NCBI GenBank assembly: GCA_934358235.1
Contig: CAKRKK010000008.1
Span: 1-27,991, forward strand
Length of the DNA: 27,991 nt
Direction: 5' to 3'
Origin: an uncultured Lachnospira sp.
GTDB lineage: Bacteria; Bacillota; Clostridia; Lachnospirales; Lachnospiraceae
Shown here: positions 1-9,382 of the stretch, piece after piece
How the letters are laid out: each line of letters opens with the position of its first letter
Numbering within the stretch: position 1 is the stretch's first letter
Translations under genes and position numbers: made by a program
Notes under the pieces: model-generated
Databases searched by the model: none
The model's input: only the letters and a program-made list of their open reading frames with translations
What the model was told of the DNA's origin: nothing

Positions 1-213
1 GATATTTTAACAGAGGTTAATTCAGATGTGGATTACGAAACTTGTGATACACTTGTAGATGATGGAATCTTAGATTCCTTCGATATTGTATCAATAGTTG
101 GAGAACTTAATGATACATTTGATATAGAGATTACTCCTGTGGATATAGTACCAGAGAACTTTAATTCTGCTGAAGCTATGTGGGAGATGATACAGCGTCT
201 TTCTGATAACTAG
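1..213 (+). CDS. Acyl/peptidyl carrier protein (C-terminal part)
   Basis: The reading frame is open from base 1, so the gene begins outside the window and about 70 residues are visible. It contains the carrier-protein motif DGILDSFDIV, whose Ser in DSF would carry the 4'-phosphopantetheine arm. Helical segments resembling DltC-type D-alanyl carrier proteins follow, and it ends in a short acidic tail. An internal GTG at 28 would cut into the first helix, so it is unlikely to be the start. Carrier proteins hold thioester-bound acyl or aminoacyl groups for a partner enzyme. The partner would lie to the left and cannot be seen. DltC is the closest guess, but a stand-alone carrier of another pathway fits equally well. 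Confidence 0.75.
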   Translation, partial: DILTEVNSDVDYETCDTLVDDGILDSFDIVSIVGELNDTFDIEITPVDIVPENFNSAEAMWEMIQRLSDN

Positions 214-293
214 TTTAACTAGCTGATGATAAGGCAGACTAGTATTTCATTATATTGGTATTTCGTTATATTTTACAGATAGGAGGAATGATT

Positions 294-1052
294 ATGGCAA
301 CTATTTCAGGTTATAATTCAAGCAGCATATCGGTTTTGTTTTCAGGTCTTAATTCAGGAAATAACAGTTCTTCTGCTGGTTTTGGCAGTATTGACCTTAG
401 TACTTATAATTCAATAAGAACAGGCTCATATAAGCAGCTATTAAAGGCCTATTATACAAAGAATCCGGTTGATACATCTTCCAATAAAGATAACGACAGC
501 ACAACAACAATATCATCACAGAAGATTAATGCTACAAAGACAAAGGATGCAGCATCAGCAGTTGTTAGTGATGCCCAGAGCTTAAAGAGTGTATCACTAT
601 GGAATAAGAAGTCTGTTAAGAACGAGGATGGGACAACGACAGATAAGTATGATACTGATGCAATATATAAAGCAGTATCGGCATTTGTTAGTGATTACAA
701 TTCAATGATAGATGCAGCCGGAGATTCTGAGGATAAAGCAGTATTAAGAACAGCAGCTAATGTTGTTAATAATACTAAACAGAATTCAGCTTTATTAAAG
801 CAGCTCGGTATAACTGTTGACAGTAAGAATAAGCTGTCAATTGATGAGGATACATTTAAGAAGTCTGATATGGCAGTAGCAAAGTCAGTATTCTATGGCA
901 CAGCATCATATGGACAGTCAGTAGCTGCAAGCGCATCATTGATATATAGCAGCGCATCAACACAGTTATCAAAGTTACAGACACAGAATCTGTATAATTC
1001 AGATGGTTCTTATAATTATGTATCAGGATCATTCTACAATCAATTTACTTAA
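294..1052 (+). CDS. FliD-like (flagellar cap-related) protein, short form
   Basis: The start is ATG 294, seven bases after AGGAGG (281-286); an upstream GTG and ATG 288 are badly placed for that site. The product is about 252 residues. The N-terminal third is rich in Ser and Asn. The C-terminal half has the pattern of a FliD C-terminus: a helix with [14 protein letters not shown], then [18 protein letters not shown], then a helix with [16 protein letters not shown]. FliD caps the flagellar filament and is usually 400-600 residues or more, so this would be a short relative or a paralogue with another surface role. No signal peptide or membrane segment is evident. Assignment to the FliD fold is by pattern only; it may instead be a lineage-specific secreted protein. 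Confidence 0.5.
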   Translation: MATISGYNSSSISVLFSGLNSGNNSSSAGFGSIDLSTYNSIRTGSYKQLLKAYYTKNPVDTSSNKDNDSTTTISSQKINATKTKDAASAVVSDAQSLKSVSLWNKKSVKNEDGTTTDKYDTDAIYKAVSAFVSDYNSMIDAAGDSEDKAVLRTAANVVNNTKQNSALLKQLGITVDSKNKLSIDEDTFKKSDMAVAKSVFYGTASYGQSVAASASLIYSSASTQLSKLQTQNLYNSDGSYNYVSGSFYNQFT

Positions 1053-1072
1053 ATAAAGAGAGGTTAATTACA

Positions 1073-1579
1073 ATGGCATTATTAGAAACATGGAGAAATC
1101 TTGCATATCAGACAGAGATGGATCAGAAGACAGCTAATGAATTCTGGGCTGGCTATTTTACACAGGAGAAGGCAATCTATGAGCAGCTTCTTTCAGACCC
1201 TGATACAGTAGTAAAGGGAACAGTTAAAGAGCTTGCAGAAAAGTATGGAGTAGAAGTGCTTCTTATGACAGGATTTCTTGATGGAATCAATGATAGCCTT
1301 AAGACACCTAATCCTATTGAAACTATGGAAGAGGATACAGAAGTAAGCCTTGATTATGATAAGGAAAAGCTCTACTATAATATGGTAGGCTGCAAGGCTG
1401 ACTGGTTATATGAGCTTCCACAGTGGGATGCTTTACTTGATGAAGAAACCAGAAAAGCATTATATAAGAAACAGAAGTTATCAGGTACAGTTGTAAAGGG
1501 TAAGAAGATTGGACGTAATGATCCATGTCCTTGCGGAAGTGGAAAGAAGTATAAGCAGTGCTGTGGTAAGAATGCTTAA
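1073..1579 (+). CDS. SEC-C motif protein
   Basis: A 168-residue soluble protein. Its last 22 residues form a SEC-C zinc-binding motif beginning [14 protein letters not shown], with C152, C154, C163 and C164 (C-x-C-x8-C-C). SEC-C motifs bind zinc and occur at the C-terminus of SecA, where they contact SecB and ribosomes, and as tails on many unrelated bacterial proteins. The N-terminal 145 residues are acidic and helical and match no family I can name. A weak AGAGG lies before ATG 1073. It follows the FliD-like gene by 20 bases and may be co-transcribed with it. A strong terminator at 1663-1704 ends the unit. Its function is unknown. Confidence 0.8.
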   Translation: MALLETWRNLAYQTEMDQKTANEFWAGYFTQEKAIYEQLLSDPDTVVKGTVKELAEKYGVEVLLMTGFLDGINDSLKTPNPIETMEEDTEVSLDYDKEKLYYNMVGCKADWLYELPQWDALLDEETRKALYKKQKLSGTVVKGKKIGRNDPCPCGSGKKYKQCCGKNA

Positions 1580-1602
1580 GCATTGTATGATGTATTTCCA
1601 GT

Positions 1603-1653
1603 AATTGTATGTAGTTAATAGTATGTAATTAATTGTATGCAGTTAATAGTATG
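1603..1653 (+). repeat. 23-nt direct repeat, two copies
   Basis: Copies at 1603-1625 and 1631-1653 differ at a single base, with a 5-nt spacer (28-nt period). They lie between the SEC-C gene and its terminator and are one of several short-period repeats in spacers of this window. Confidence 0.8.
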
Positions 1654-1662
1654 TTGAGTTAA

Positions 1663-1704
1663 ACCTGCAGGTAGTCTATATATCAGATTACCCGCAGGTC
1701 TTTT
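1663..1704 (+). terminator. Intrinsic terminator
   Basis: A 15-bp stem (1663-1677 with 1685-1699, two G-U pairs), a 7-nt loop and CTTTT. It ends the upstream unit and lies 24 bases before the methyltransferase start. Confidence 0.85.
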
Positions 1705-1727
1705 GTCTAATAAAGGAGAGGTGGTTT

Positions 1728-2480
1728 ATGGAAGCGTATACAGGCTTTGCATATGTGTATGACGAATATATGGATAATATTCCATATGAGGAATGGGAGC
1801 AGTATCTGTATGAACTTTTAAAAGAGAATAATATAGCTGTGAACAGCTCGCTGGCAGATCTTGGCTGTGGTACAGGAACTGTCACAAGAATGCTTGACAA
1901 AGAGGGATATGATATTCTTGGGATAGACCTTTCGGAGGATATGTTATCCATAGCAAGTGAGAAAACGTATGCTTCGGGGCAGCAGATTGTATATAGCTGT
2001 CAGGATATGAGGGATTTCGAGCTTCCATACAAGGTGGATGCATTTGTAAGCATTGGCGATTCCATGAATTATATCACAACTAATGAGGATTTGTATGAGG
2101 TGTTTAAGTGCGTAAAGAATGGACTTGAAGCAGGAGGCGTGTTTATATTTGACCTTAAGACTATACATTTTTTCAGAGATATATTAGCTGATAACACATA
2201 TGCTGAGAACAGAGAGGCATCGGCATTTATATGGGATAATTATTATGATGCTGAAAGCTCTAATAATGAGTATGAGCTTGCGGTTTTTGTAAGAAATGAT
2301 GAGGGTAGCTTTGACAGATTTGAAGAGCAGCATTATCAGCATGGCTTTACCCCAAAAGAGGTGGAAGAGGCTGTCAATAAGGCAGGCCTTAGAATCCGCA
2401 GGGTGTATGATGCGTTTACTCATAATGAGCCTGATGAAGAATCAGAGAGATTGTATTATATATTAGAGCATGCATTATGA
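1728..2480 (+). CDS. Class I SAM-dependent methyltransferase
   Basis: A 250-residue protein with the Rossmann-type SAM site. Motif I is ADLGCGTGTV near residues 44-53; the acidic residue after strand 2 is in GIDLSEDML; motif III follows around VFIFDLKT. The N-terminus (YTGFAYVYDEYM) is typical of small-molecule class I methyltransferases of the Methyltransf_25 type found in Firmicutes. Start ATG 1728 follows AAAGGAGAGG at 1712-1721. The acceptor substrate cannot be predicted. It may share a transcript with hslO downstream, since no terminator is apparent in the 81-nt repeat-filled spacer. Confidence 0.85.
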   Translation: MEAYTGFAYVYDEYMDNIPYEEWEQYLYELLKENNIAVNSSLADLGCGTGTVTRMLDKEGYDILGIDLSEDMLSIASEKTYASGQQIVYSCQDMRDFELPYKVDAFVSIGDSMNYITTNEDLYEVFKCVKNGLEAGGVFIFDLKTIHFFRDILADNTYAENREASAFIWDNYYDAESSNNEYELAVFVRNDEGSFDRFEEQHYQHGFTPKEVEEAVNKAGLRIRRVYDAFTHNEPDEESERLYYILEHAL

Positions 2481-2490
2481 TGTAAAATCA

Positions 2491-2551
2491 CGTGAATATA
2501 CGTGAAGATATGCGAAGATGTGTGAAAATGTGTAAAATGCGTGAAGAAATG
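2491..2551 (+). repeat. Degenerate 10-nt tandem repeat
   Basis: Five to six tandem units resembling CGTGAAGATA / TGTGAAAATG fill the spacer between the methyltransferase and hslO. The last unit runs into the GAGG ribosome-binding site of hslO. Confidence 0.75.
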
Positions 2552-2561
2552 AGGAATATGT

Positions 2562-3437
2562 ATGAAGGATTATATAGTTAGAGCAACAGCGGCTAATGGA
2601 CAGGTTCGTGCATTTGCTGCAACAACTAAGGAAGTGGTGGAAACAGCAAGAAAAGACCACGAAATGAGTCCGATAGCGACAATAGCACTTGGAAGACTGC
2701 TTACAGGCGGTGCTATGATGGGAACAATGATGAAGAATGATACGGATGTGCTGACTATCCAGATTAAGGGTAACGGACCATTAGGCGCTATGACAGTAAC
2801 TGCAGAGCCTAATGGACATGTAAAGGGCTGCGTGGCTAATCCGCAGGCGATGCTTCCTTTAAAGGATGGTCATATGGATATAGCTGGTGCAGTAGGCATA
2901 GGTGTACTGAGTGTTATAAAGGATATAGGGTTAAGAGAGCCTTATGTGGGTGATACTATACTTATAACAAGTGAAATTGCAGATGATTTAACTTATTATT
3001 TTGCGACCAGTGAACAGGTGCCTTCTTCAGTTGGACTTGGTGTACTTATGAATAAAGACAATACAGTAAGAGAGGCAGGAGGCTTTATAATCCAGCTTAT
3101 GCCTAATGCGACAGATGAATTCATAGACAGACTGGAGGCAAGAATTAAGGAAATCAAGTCTGTAACACAGATGCTTGAGCAGGGAATGACACCAGAGGAA
3201 ATACTTGAACATATATTTGAGGGAATGGACCTTCAGATATTAGATACAATTCCAACAGAGTTTTATTGCAACTGTTCAAAGGAAAGAGTGAGCGCGGCAG
3301 TCATAAGCGTTGGAAAGCAGGAGCTTAAGAAGATGATAGATGATGGCGAACCAATAGAGGTAAACTGCCATTTCTGTAACAGCCACTATAAGTTTGGCGT
3401 TGATGAGCTTAAGGAAATGTATGAGAAAGCAAAGTAA
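2562..3437 (+). CDS. hslO: Hsp33 redox-regulated chaperone
   Basis: At 291 residues this is the usual length for Hsp33. The C-terminal redox switch is complete: C236-x-C238 (YCNCSKERV) and C269-x-x-C272 (CHFC). In reduced Hsp33 these bind zinc; oxidation forms disulphides, unfolds the linker and turns on ATP-independent holdase activity. N-terminal landmarks include the conserved GNGPLG and MTVTAEPNG segments. It acts in the cytoplasm during oxidative stress. Start ATG 2562 follows GAGG by about seven bases. A 10-nt repeat follows the stop. Confidence 0.96.
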   Translation: MKDYIVRATAANGQVRAFAATTKEVVETARKDHEMSPIATIALGRLLTGGAMMGTMMKNDTDVLTIQIKGNGPLGAMTVTAEPNGHVKGCVANPQAMLPLKDGHMDIAGAVGIGVLSVIKDIGLREPYVGDTILITSEIADDLTYYFATSEQVPSSVGLGVLMNKDNTVREAGGFIIQLMPNATDEFIDRLEARIKEIKSVTQMLEQGMTPEEILEHIFEGMDLQILDTIPTEFYCNCSKERVSAAVISVGKQELKKMIDDGEPIEVNCHFCNSHYKFGVDELKEMYEKAK

Positions 3438-3453
3438 AGCAGATGAAAGAAGC

Positions 3454-3483
3454 GTTAAGTAAAGCTAAGTAAAGTTAAGTAAA
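3454..3483 (+). repeat. 10-nt tandem repeat, three copies
   Basis: Three units of G(T/C)TAAGTAAA follow the hslO stop. The stop region itself (AAGTAAAGC) resembles the unit, as if the repeat grew from it. Confidence 0.75.
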
Positions 3484-3541
3484 GCTGTTAACGGCTTGAA
3501 ATTACATCGGCTTTGCGGTATTATGTAATATAATATGCATA

Positions 3542-3577
3542 AGGAAAAAGTGTTGGATTCTGGGCAGACTTTTTCTT
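3542..3577 (+). terminator. Terminator-like hairpin before glnS
   Basis: GAAAAAGT (3544-3551) pairs with ACTTTTTC (3568-3575), loop 16 nt, extended by two or three weaker pairs. It could end hslO transcription or act as a small leader hairpin of glnS. A TATAAT at 3529-3534 lies just upstream, but I see no good -35. No T-box motif is present. Confidence 0.4.
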
Positions 3578-3607
3578 AATATGAACTTGTTTAGGAGGAA
3601 TATACTG

Positions 3608-5284
3608 ATGGATAACGAAACTGTTTCAAAGAATTTTATTGAGCAGATTATTGATAAAGATATTAAGGAAGGTCATTGCCAAAAGGTTATTACAAGATTT
3701 CCACCAGAACCTAATGGATACCTTCATATTGGACATGCCAAGTCTATATTACTTAACTATGGTCTTGCTAAGGAATATGATGGCCAGTTTAATATGAGAT
3801 TTGATGACACTAACCCAACAAAGGAAAAGGTTGAGTTCGTTGATTCGATTAAAAAGGATGTTGAGTGGTTAGGCGCAAAGTGGAATGGTGATGTGCTTTT
3901 TGCTTCAGATTATTTTCCACAGATGTATGAGGCAGCTATAAGACTTATCAGGAAAGGAAAGGCTTATGTTGATGATCTGTCAGCAGAACAGATAAGAGCA
4001 TATAGAGGCACACTTACAGAGCCTGGTAAGGAGAGTCCTTATAGAAACCGTTCAGTAGAAGAGAATCTTAAGCTGTTTGAAGAAATGAAAGAGGGCAGAT
4101 ATGCTGATGGTGAAAAGGTGTTAAGAGCAAAGATAGATATGGCTTCTCCTAATATCAACATGAGAGATCCTGTTATATACAGGGTTGCACATATGGAACA
4201 TCATAGAACAGGGAATGAATGGTGTATATACCCTATGTATGACTTTGCACATCCAATAGAGGATGCAGTAGAAGGAATAACACATTCTATATGTACACTT
4301 GAATTCGAGGATCACAGACCATTATATGACTGGGTTGTTATTGAAACAGGCTATAAGATCTCACCAGAAGAGAATCCTAAGCAGATTGAATTCGCTAAGC
4401 TGTATCTTACTAATGTTGTTACAGGTAAGAGATATATTAAAAAGCTGGTTGAGGATGGAGTTGTTGATGGATGGGATGATCCAAGACTTGTATCAATAGC
4501 TGCACTTAGAAGAAGAGGCTTTACACCAGAAGCTATCAGGATGTTTGTTGAACTTGTCGGTGTTACTAAGGCACAGGGTTCAGTAGAGTATCCTATGCTT
4601 GAGTATTGCATAAGAGAAGACCTTAAGCTGAAGGTTAAGCGTATGATGGCAATACTTGATCCTGTTAAGCTGGTTATAGATAATTATCCAGAGGGACAGG
4701 TTGAATACATGGATGTATCCAATAATCAGGAGAATCCAGAAATGGGAACAAGAAAGGTTCCATTTACAAGGGAATTGTATATTGAAAGAGAAGACTTCAT
4801 GGAAGAACCACCTAAGAAGTATTTCAGGCTGTTTCCAGGTAATGAGGTACGTCTTATGAATGCGTACTTTGTGACCTGTACAAGCTATGAAAAGGATGAA
4901 GAGGGCAAGGTAACCTGTATACATTGCACATATGATCCAGCAACCAGAGGTGGTAATTTTACTGAGCGTAAGGTTAAGGGAACCATACACTGGGTATCAG
5001 CATCAGAAGGGGTAAATGCAGAAGTCAGATTATATGAGAACATTGTGGATGAAGAAAAGGGAGTATATAATGAGGAAGATGGTTCGATGAATATCAATCC
5101 ACATTCGCTTACAGTTCTTAAGAACTGTGTATTAGAGCCAGAGCTTGCTAGTGCAAAGCCAGAAGACAGATTCCAGTTTGTTAGAAATGGATATTTCTGT
5201 GTTGATAATAAGGACTCTGGGGAGAATGCATTGGTATTTAACAGAATCGTATCATTAAAGAGTTCATTTAAGCTCCAGAAATAG
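3608..5284 (+). CDS. glnS: Glutaminyl-tRNA synthetase
   Basis: A class I aminoacyl-tRNA synthetase that charges tRNA-Gln with glutamine. Start ATG 3608 sits nine bases after AGGAGG (3593-3598); an in-frame codon at 3581 precedes that site and is unlikely. This gives 558 residues. Visible landmarks are [12 protein letters not shown] (HIGH at 40-43), the GlnRS-specific stretch with [12 protein letters not shown], the KMSKS counterpart TGKR at 272-275 followed by YIKKL, and the C-terminal anticodon-binding barrels with [16 protein letters not shown] and the terminal [11 protein letters not shown]. Many Firmicutes make Gln-tRNA through GatCAB instead; having GlnRS is a known patchy trait attributed to horizontal acquisition. 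Confidence 0.97.
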   Translation: MDNETVSKNFIEQIIDKDIKEGHCQKVITRFPPEPNGYLHIGHAKSILLNYGLAKEYDGQFNMRFDDTNPTKEKVEFVDSIKKDVEWLGAKWNGDVLFASDYFPQMYEAAIRLIRKGKAYVDDLSAEQIRAYRGTLTEPGKESPYRNRSVEENLKLFEEMKEGRYADGEKVLRAKIDMASPNINMRDPVIYRVAHMEHHRTGNEWCIYPMYDFAHPIEDAVEGITHSICTLEFEDHRPLYDWVVIETGYKISPEENPKQIEFAKLYLTNVVTGKRYIKKLVEDGVVDGWDDPRLVSIAALRRRGFTPEAIRMFVELVGVTKAQGSVEYPMLEYCIREDLKLKVKRMMAILDPVKLVIDNYPEGQVEYMDVSNNQENPEMGTRKVPFTRELYIEREDFMEEPPKKYFRLFPGNEVRLMNAYFVTCTSYEKDEEGKVTCIHCTYDPATRGGNFTERKVKGTIHWVSASEGVNAEVRLYENIVDEEKGVYNEEDGSMNINPHSLTVLKNCVLEPELASAKPEDRFQFVRNGYFCVDNKDSGENALVFNRIVSLKSSFKLQK

Positions 5285-5336
5285 TTAGAGGGATTAGCTT
5301 ATATATGAGTTAATAGCCTCTTATGTGGGTAATTAT

Positions 5337-6080
5337 ATGGAAGAAAAACAGGAAAGCACTTATCTATATGATAAGAAGTTCACCTGTCCTGTATGCAGCA
5401 GAGAGTTCAGCTCTAAGCAGGTGAGGACAGGTAGGGCAAGATTCAAGGGAACGGATGAAATCTTAAAACCATTGTATGAGGGAGCGGATTGCACAAAGTA
5501 TGATGTGATAATGTGTCCTCATTGTGGTTATGCAGCGGTTCCAAGAACATATGGAAAGCTGACAAGTAAGCAGGCAGCAGCACTAAGGGAATCAGTAGAA
5601 GGAAAGTTTAAGGTAACCTGGATATCAGAGGATTACTATTCGTATGATATAGCGATAAGACGTTGTAAAATGGCCCTTCTTAGTGAGATGCTTACAGGTA
5701 CTAAAATAAGTGAAAGTGCATATATATGTCTCAGGCTGGCATGGCTTTATGAAGGACGTGTAGCAGAGCTTATACGTCAGAAAGCAGATGCAGATGTGAC
5801 TAAGCAGTATTTAAAGTCCCAGCTTGAGTATATTGAAGATGCTTATAATGGTTTTAAGGAGGCTGTTTCCACGCAGTATCCGCCTATATGCGGTATGGAT
5901 GAGAACACGGTGAATTATCTTCTGGCAAGTCTTGGAATTAAGTGCCGGGACTACGATAATGCCAAAAGATTCGCAGGTGCGATTGTAACCTCAAGGACAG
6001 CACCTGCAAGCATAAAGGAGAAGGCAAGGGTATTGCTTGAACAGATAAAAAAGGATGGACAGAATAAAGTTAGTGATTAA
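5337..6080 (+). CDS. DUF2225 family zinc-ribbon protein
   Basis: About 247 residues. The N-terminus holds two Cys pairs, FTCPVC and MCPHCGYAA, which would form a zinc ribbon. The rest is helical and TPR-like, with repeated YDNAKR / YNGFKEA segments. This matches the DUF2225 family of Firmicutes, whose function is unknown. I prefer ATG 5337 over GTG 5325: GTGGG just upstream could serve as a weak ribosome-binding site and the protein then starts MEEKQE. It overlaps the next gene by 26 bases, indicating translational coupling with the LTA-synthase-like enzyme, so an envelope-related role is possible but inferred. Confidence 0.8.
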   Translation: MEEKQESTYLYDKKFTCPVCSREFSSKQVRTGRARFKGTDEILKPLYEGADCTKYDVIMCPHCGYAAVPRTYGKLTSKQAAALRESVEGKFKVTWISEDYYSYDIAIRRCKMALLSEMLTGTKISESAYICLRLAWLYEGRVAELIRQKADADVTKQYLKSQLEYIEDAYNGFKEAVSTQYPPICGMDENTVNYLLASLGIKCRDYDNAKRFAGAIVTSRTAPASIKEKARVLLEQIKKDGQNKVSD

Positions 6081-8046
6081 TAAGATATGGAGCTATGAGC
6101 TAAGTCATATATTCGTATATTCATTAGTTATTAATATGGTAATGGAATGCCTTAATAAAAGAAGTATAACAGGACTTATGAGTATATTCACAAGTCCTGT
6201 TATCTTTCTTATGAATACAATGATAATTATGATGACAATGTCTGTTGCATATCTTTTTAGAAGAAGAGTGTTTGTATATGCACTGGTAGCGGTCATATGG
6301 CTGCTTATAGCAGTTGTGAATTTTGTTGTGCTGTGTTCAAGAAAAACACCATTTACAGCTATGGATATATATCTGATACGCGATGCCATAAAGGTAATTC
6401 CGTTGTATATTAATATATTCCAGATGCTTCTTATAGTTCTATGCCTTGTGTTAGTTGTGATGGGCCTGATTGTATTGTGGCGCAGGTCAGAAAAGCACGT
6501 ATCGCAGTACTCAAATAAAAAGTATTATTTGACAGCATTGTTTAAAATAGGAATAATGTTTCTGCTTACTTATTCATATACAGCAGCACTTATAATTAAT
6601 GGACGCGTGGATACGCATTTTGGTAATCTTGCAAAGGCGTACAAGGATTATGGAGTTGCATATTGCTTTACAAGTAGTATTAAGGACAGAGGAATAAGTA
6701 AGTCAAAAGAGTATTCCCAGCAGTATATGGATAATCTAAAGCATAATCTGGATGAAACTATTGTGGATACGGAAACAGAACAGAAAGACAGAAAGCCTAA
6801 TATAATATTCGTACAGCTTGAGTCCTTCTTTGATCCTAAGCTGGTGAAGGATGTGGTGTTCTCAGAGAATCCGACACCTAATTTTGACAGAATAAGAAGT
6901 GAGTATTCATCAGGCTATCTTTCAGTACCCTGCTTTGGTGCAGGAACAGCGAATACAGAGTTTGAGGTTCAGACGGGAGTTAATCTTGATGACTTTGGAC
7001 CTGGAGAATATCCGTATAGAACTGTTATGCAGTCTAAAACCTGTGAATCAGCAGCATATGACTTAAAAAAGGTGGGCTATGCCACACATGCAATTCATAA
7101 TAATGATGCAACCTTTTATGACAGATATAAGGTGTTTTCGCATCTTGGATATGACACATTTACTCCTATTGAATATATGAGCAGTGACTATCAGAAAACA
7201 CCTATGGGCTGGGCAAAGGATAAAATGCTTGTTCCACAGATACGAAAGACACTTGATTCTACAGAGAGCAGCGATTATATATTTACAATATCAGTACAAG
7301 GACATGGAGATTATCCGGAGGTTATGCCGGAGGGATATATACCATCAATCAAAGTAGAGAATTTCTTTAATGAGGATGAACAGAACCAGTTCGAGTATTA
7401 TGTTAATCAGGTACACGAAATGGATTCCTTTATAGGCGAGCTTGTAGATATGCTTGGAAGAAGACGGGAAGAAACTGTTCTTGTTATGTATGGCGATCAT
7501 ATGCCTACATTCAGCTTTACGAATGATACTGTGGAAAATGGTGATATATACCAGACAGAGTATTTTATATGGTCTAATTGCGGACTGGAAAAGAAGGATA
7601 TGGACCTGCAGGCTTATCAACTGTCAGCAGCAGTATTTGAAAGACTTGGAATATCAGAAGGATACATTATGAAGTATCATCAGACAAAGCACAATGCTGA
7701 GGATTATCTTAAGCAGCTTAAGATTCTTGAGTATGATATACTTTATGGTGATAAGCAGATATATGATGGAGAAATACCTTATGTGGCAACAGATCTGAAG
7801 CTTGGTATAGAGGATATAACAATAGATGAGGTATATAACTATAAGGATTATATCTGTGTTGCAGGTAAGAATTTCAATGATTTCAGCAAGGTGCTCATTA
7901 ACAATAAAGAGGTTGAGACAGAGCTTATAGGAAGCACAATGCTAAAGGTGCCAAAGCGTAATGTGAAATCAGGAGATGAGGTGGCTGTAGTCCAGAGTGG
8001 TGAAGATAAGATAGAACTTGGAAGAACTACCTATAAGGTTGAATGA
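6055..8046 (+). CDS. LTA synthase / phosphoglycerol transferase family (sulfatase fold)
   Basis: A 663-residue membrane enzyme. About five hydrophobic segments occupy residues 1-200, followed by an extracellular sulfatase-type domain. Likely metal and catalytic residues are E256 in VQLESFFD, T298 in GAGTANTEF (the threonine nucleophile position of LtaS), H417 in GHGDYPE, and D481-H482 in YGDHMPTF. The family transfers glycerol-phosphate from phosphatidylglycerol onto glycolipid or glycan on the outer face of the membrane. Residues about 580-663 form an extra domain with VAGKNFNDFSKVLINNKEV, resembling an IPT/TIG Ig-like fold and possibly binding glycan. ATG 6055 lies inside the end of the DUF2225 gene; GTG 6073 is an alternative. 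Confidence 0.88.
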   Translation: MDRIKLVINKIWSYELSHIFVYSLVINMVMECLNKRSITGLMSIFTSPVIFLMNTMIIMMTMSVAYLFRRRVFVYALVAVIWLLIAVVNFVVLCSRKTPFTAMDIYLIRDAIKVIPLYINIFQMLLIVLCLVLVVMGLIVLWRRSEKHVSQYSNKKYYLTALFKIGIMFLLTYSYTAALIINGRVDTHFGNLAKAYKDYGVAYCFTSSIKDRGISKSKEYSQQYMDNLKHNLDETIVDTETEQKDRKPNIIFVQLESFFDPKLVKDVVFSENPTPNFDRIRSEYSSGYLSVPCFGAGTANTEFEVQTGVNLDDFGPGEYPYRTVMQSKTCESAAYDLKKVGYATHAIHNNDATFYDRYKVFSHLGYDTFTPIEYMSSDYQKTPMGWAKDKMLVPQIRKTLDSTESSDYIFTISVQGHGDYPEVMPEGYIPSIKVENFFNEDEQNQFEYYVNQVHEMDSFIGELVDMLGRRREETVLVMYGDHMPTFSFTNDTVENGDIYQTEYFIWSNCGLEKKDMDLQAYQLSAAVFERLGISEGYIMKYHQTKHNAEDYLKQLKILEYDILYGDKQIYDGEIPYVATDLKLGIEDITIDEVYNYKDYICVAGKNFNDFSKVLINNKEVETELIGSTMLKVPKRNVKSGDEVAVVQSGEDKIELGRTTYKVE

Positions 8047-8089
8047 TTATATAGCCGCAGTCTGTAAAGTGATGCTGGTTTTTTACAGA

Positions 8090-8122
8090 AATTTAGGATG
8101 AATTTAGGACGATTTTAAGACA
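8090..8122 (+). repeat. 11-nt tandem repeat, three copies
   Basis: AATTTAGGATG, AATTTAGGACG and ATTTTAAGACA follow one another just upstream of the csp promoter. Confidence 0.65.
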
Positions 8123-8128
8123 AATAAA

Positions 8129-8157
8129 TTGACACTTACACTTATAAATGTTAATAT
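8129..8157 (+). promoter_or_regulatory. Sigma-A promoter of csp
   Basis: TTGACA (8129-8134), a 17-bp spacer, TAATAT (8152-8157). Transcription should start near 8164, giving a leader of only about 38 nt, far shorter than the thermosensing leader of E. coli cspA. Confidence 0.85.
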
Positions 8158-8201
8158 GAAAAAGGTGTAATTACCATATATTTTATTTGGAGGTACTTGA
8201 A

Positions 8202-8399
8202 ATGAAGGGTACAGTAAAGTGGTTCAATAACCAGAAGGGTTACGGCTTTATTAGTGATGAAACTGGAAAGGAAGTTTTTGTTCATTATTCAGGACTTAAC
8301 ATGGAAGGTTTCAAGTCATTAGAGGAAGGCGCAGAAGTAGAGTTTGATGTAACAGAAGGCGCTAAGGGACCTCAGGCTGTTAACGTAACAAAATTATAA
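8202..8399 (+). CDS. Cold-shock domain protein (CspA/CspB family)
   Basis: A 65-residue single OB-fold protein, the standard length. RNP1 is KGYGFI (residues 12-17) and RNP2 is VFVHY (25-29); the start [13 protein letters not shown] is typical. It binds single-stranded nucleic acid and acts as an RNA chaperone in the cytoplasm. ATG 8202 lies eight bases after GGAGG (8189-8193). It is a single-gene unit between a consensus promoter and a terminator, consistent with strong expression. Confidence 0.96.
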   Translation: MKGTVKWFNNQKGYGFISDETGKEVFVHYSGLNMEGFKSLEEGAEVEFDVTEGAKGPQAVNVTKL

Positions 8400-8483
8400 T
8401 CCGAATGGTTTACAGTGTGCCTTTTCCTGATTTTTATATAGATTTTTGAAAAGATATATTGTTATACAGTTAAGATTATGAGG

Positions 8484-8510
8484 GAGCAGCTACATGGTGG
8501 CTGCTCTTTT
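8484..8510 (+). terminator. Intrinsic terminator of csp
   Basis: GAGCAGC (8484-8490) pairs with GCTGCTC (8500-8506), loop 9 nt, then TTTT. Confidence 0.8.
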
Positions 8511-8554
8511 GATATATGTATTATTAATATATACAATGGAGGAGTATAAGTTAT

Positions 8555-9382
8555 ATGGAGCAATATGGAATTAATCTTGATGCAGGGATTCCGTCAGGTG
8601 CAGAGAATATGCTGTCAGCAGGTGGAATACTTATGCTGTCAGCATTTATAGTTCTTATAATAGTTGTTATAAAAAGATGGAATGGAAGATTTATTAATGT
8701 GCTTGCAGGTGCATTTGCGTATTCAATCTTCGTATTTATATTCGCTAATCTGTGTATGTCGGCATTAGCACTTATTCCATCAGTAGACCAGGCATTTACT
8801 TATAATTCAACGGCCTATACAATTATATATTCAATCTTTTCTGCGTGTGGAATTTCTTTTGCCAGATATGTTCTTGCACGTTTTATGAATGGCAGATTCG
8901 AAAGAAAAGGTGATGTATATCTTTCAGGCATAGGTCTTGCAATAGGCGATGGTGTATTATATGGTCTTACGGTGTTATCGTCAGTATCAATAGCAAGTGC
9001 CTATAATAATATGGGACTTGACAGCATGATAGCGGGACTTACAGAGCATGATACAGAAACCTTTTATAAGACACTAGTTAATCTGTTTGAGGCACCGGGA
9101 TATCTGTGGCTGTTAATGGGAGTTGCATTTACAGTTGATATTATATTGTCAATGGCGCTTAGTGCAGCAATGCAGGCCTATATAAAGGGTAAGGTGTCAC
9201 ATATGTGGGCAAGCTATATATGTATTATACAGTTTGTAAGTTATATATCATTCCAGTTGTTTGATTATTCGTCACAGCCATCTATCATAATATGTTTTAT
9301 TATTAAGATGTTAGTAGATGTTGCAGCTATAGCATATATATTTAAGGTTATTGTCGGGGAGATGAAGTACGCTAATGACTGA
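8555..9382 (+). CDS. Multi-pass membrane protein, perhaps distantly YhfC-like
   Basis: A 275-residue protein with seven or eight hydrophobic segments spread along its length. The order of segments and a small-residue helix with GIGLAIGDGVLYG recall the YhfC family, but the Glu/His pattern expected of that putative intramembrane peptidase family is not present, so I keep it as unassigned. Its TGA (9380-9382) overlaps the ATG of the following P-type ATPase by 8 bases, so the two are co-translated. That suggests a role with the ATPase, in transport or its regulation; this is inference from position only. Confidence 0.7.
   Translation: MEQYGINLDAGIPSGAENMLSAGGILMLSAFIVLIIVVIKRWNGRFINVLAGAFAYSIFVFIFANLCMSALALIPSVDQAFTYNSTAYTIIYSIFSACGISFARYVLARFMNGRFERKGDVYLSGIGLAIGDGVLYGLTVLSSVSIASAYNNMGLDSMIAGLTEHDTETFYKTLVNLFEAPGYLWLLMGVAFTVDIILSMALSAAMQAYIKGKVSHMWASYICIIQFVSYISFQLFDYSSQPSIIICFIIKMLVDVAAIAYIFKVIVGEMKYAND

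Noticed and set aside
3438..3607. T-box or other riboswitch ahead of glnS
   Set aside because: No T-box sequence or specifier stem is present; only one simple A/T-rich hairpin is seen.
8509..8536. Promoter TTGATA/TATACA before the membrane-protein gene
   Set aside because: Transcription would start inside the ribosome-binding site, leaving no usable leader.
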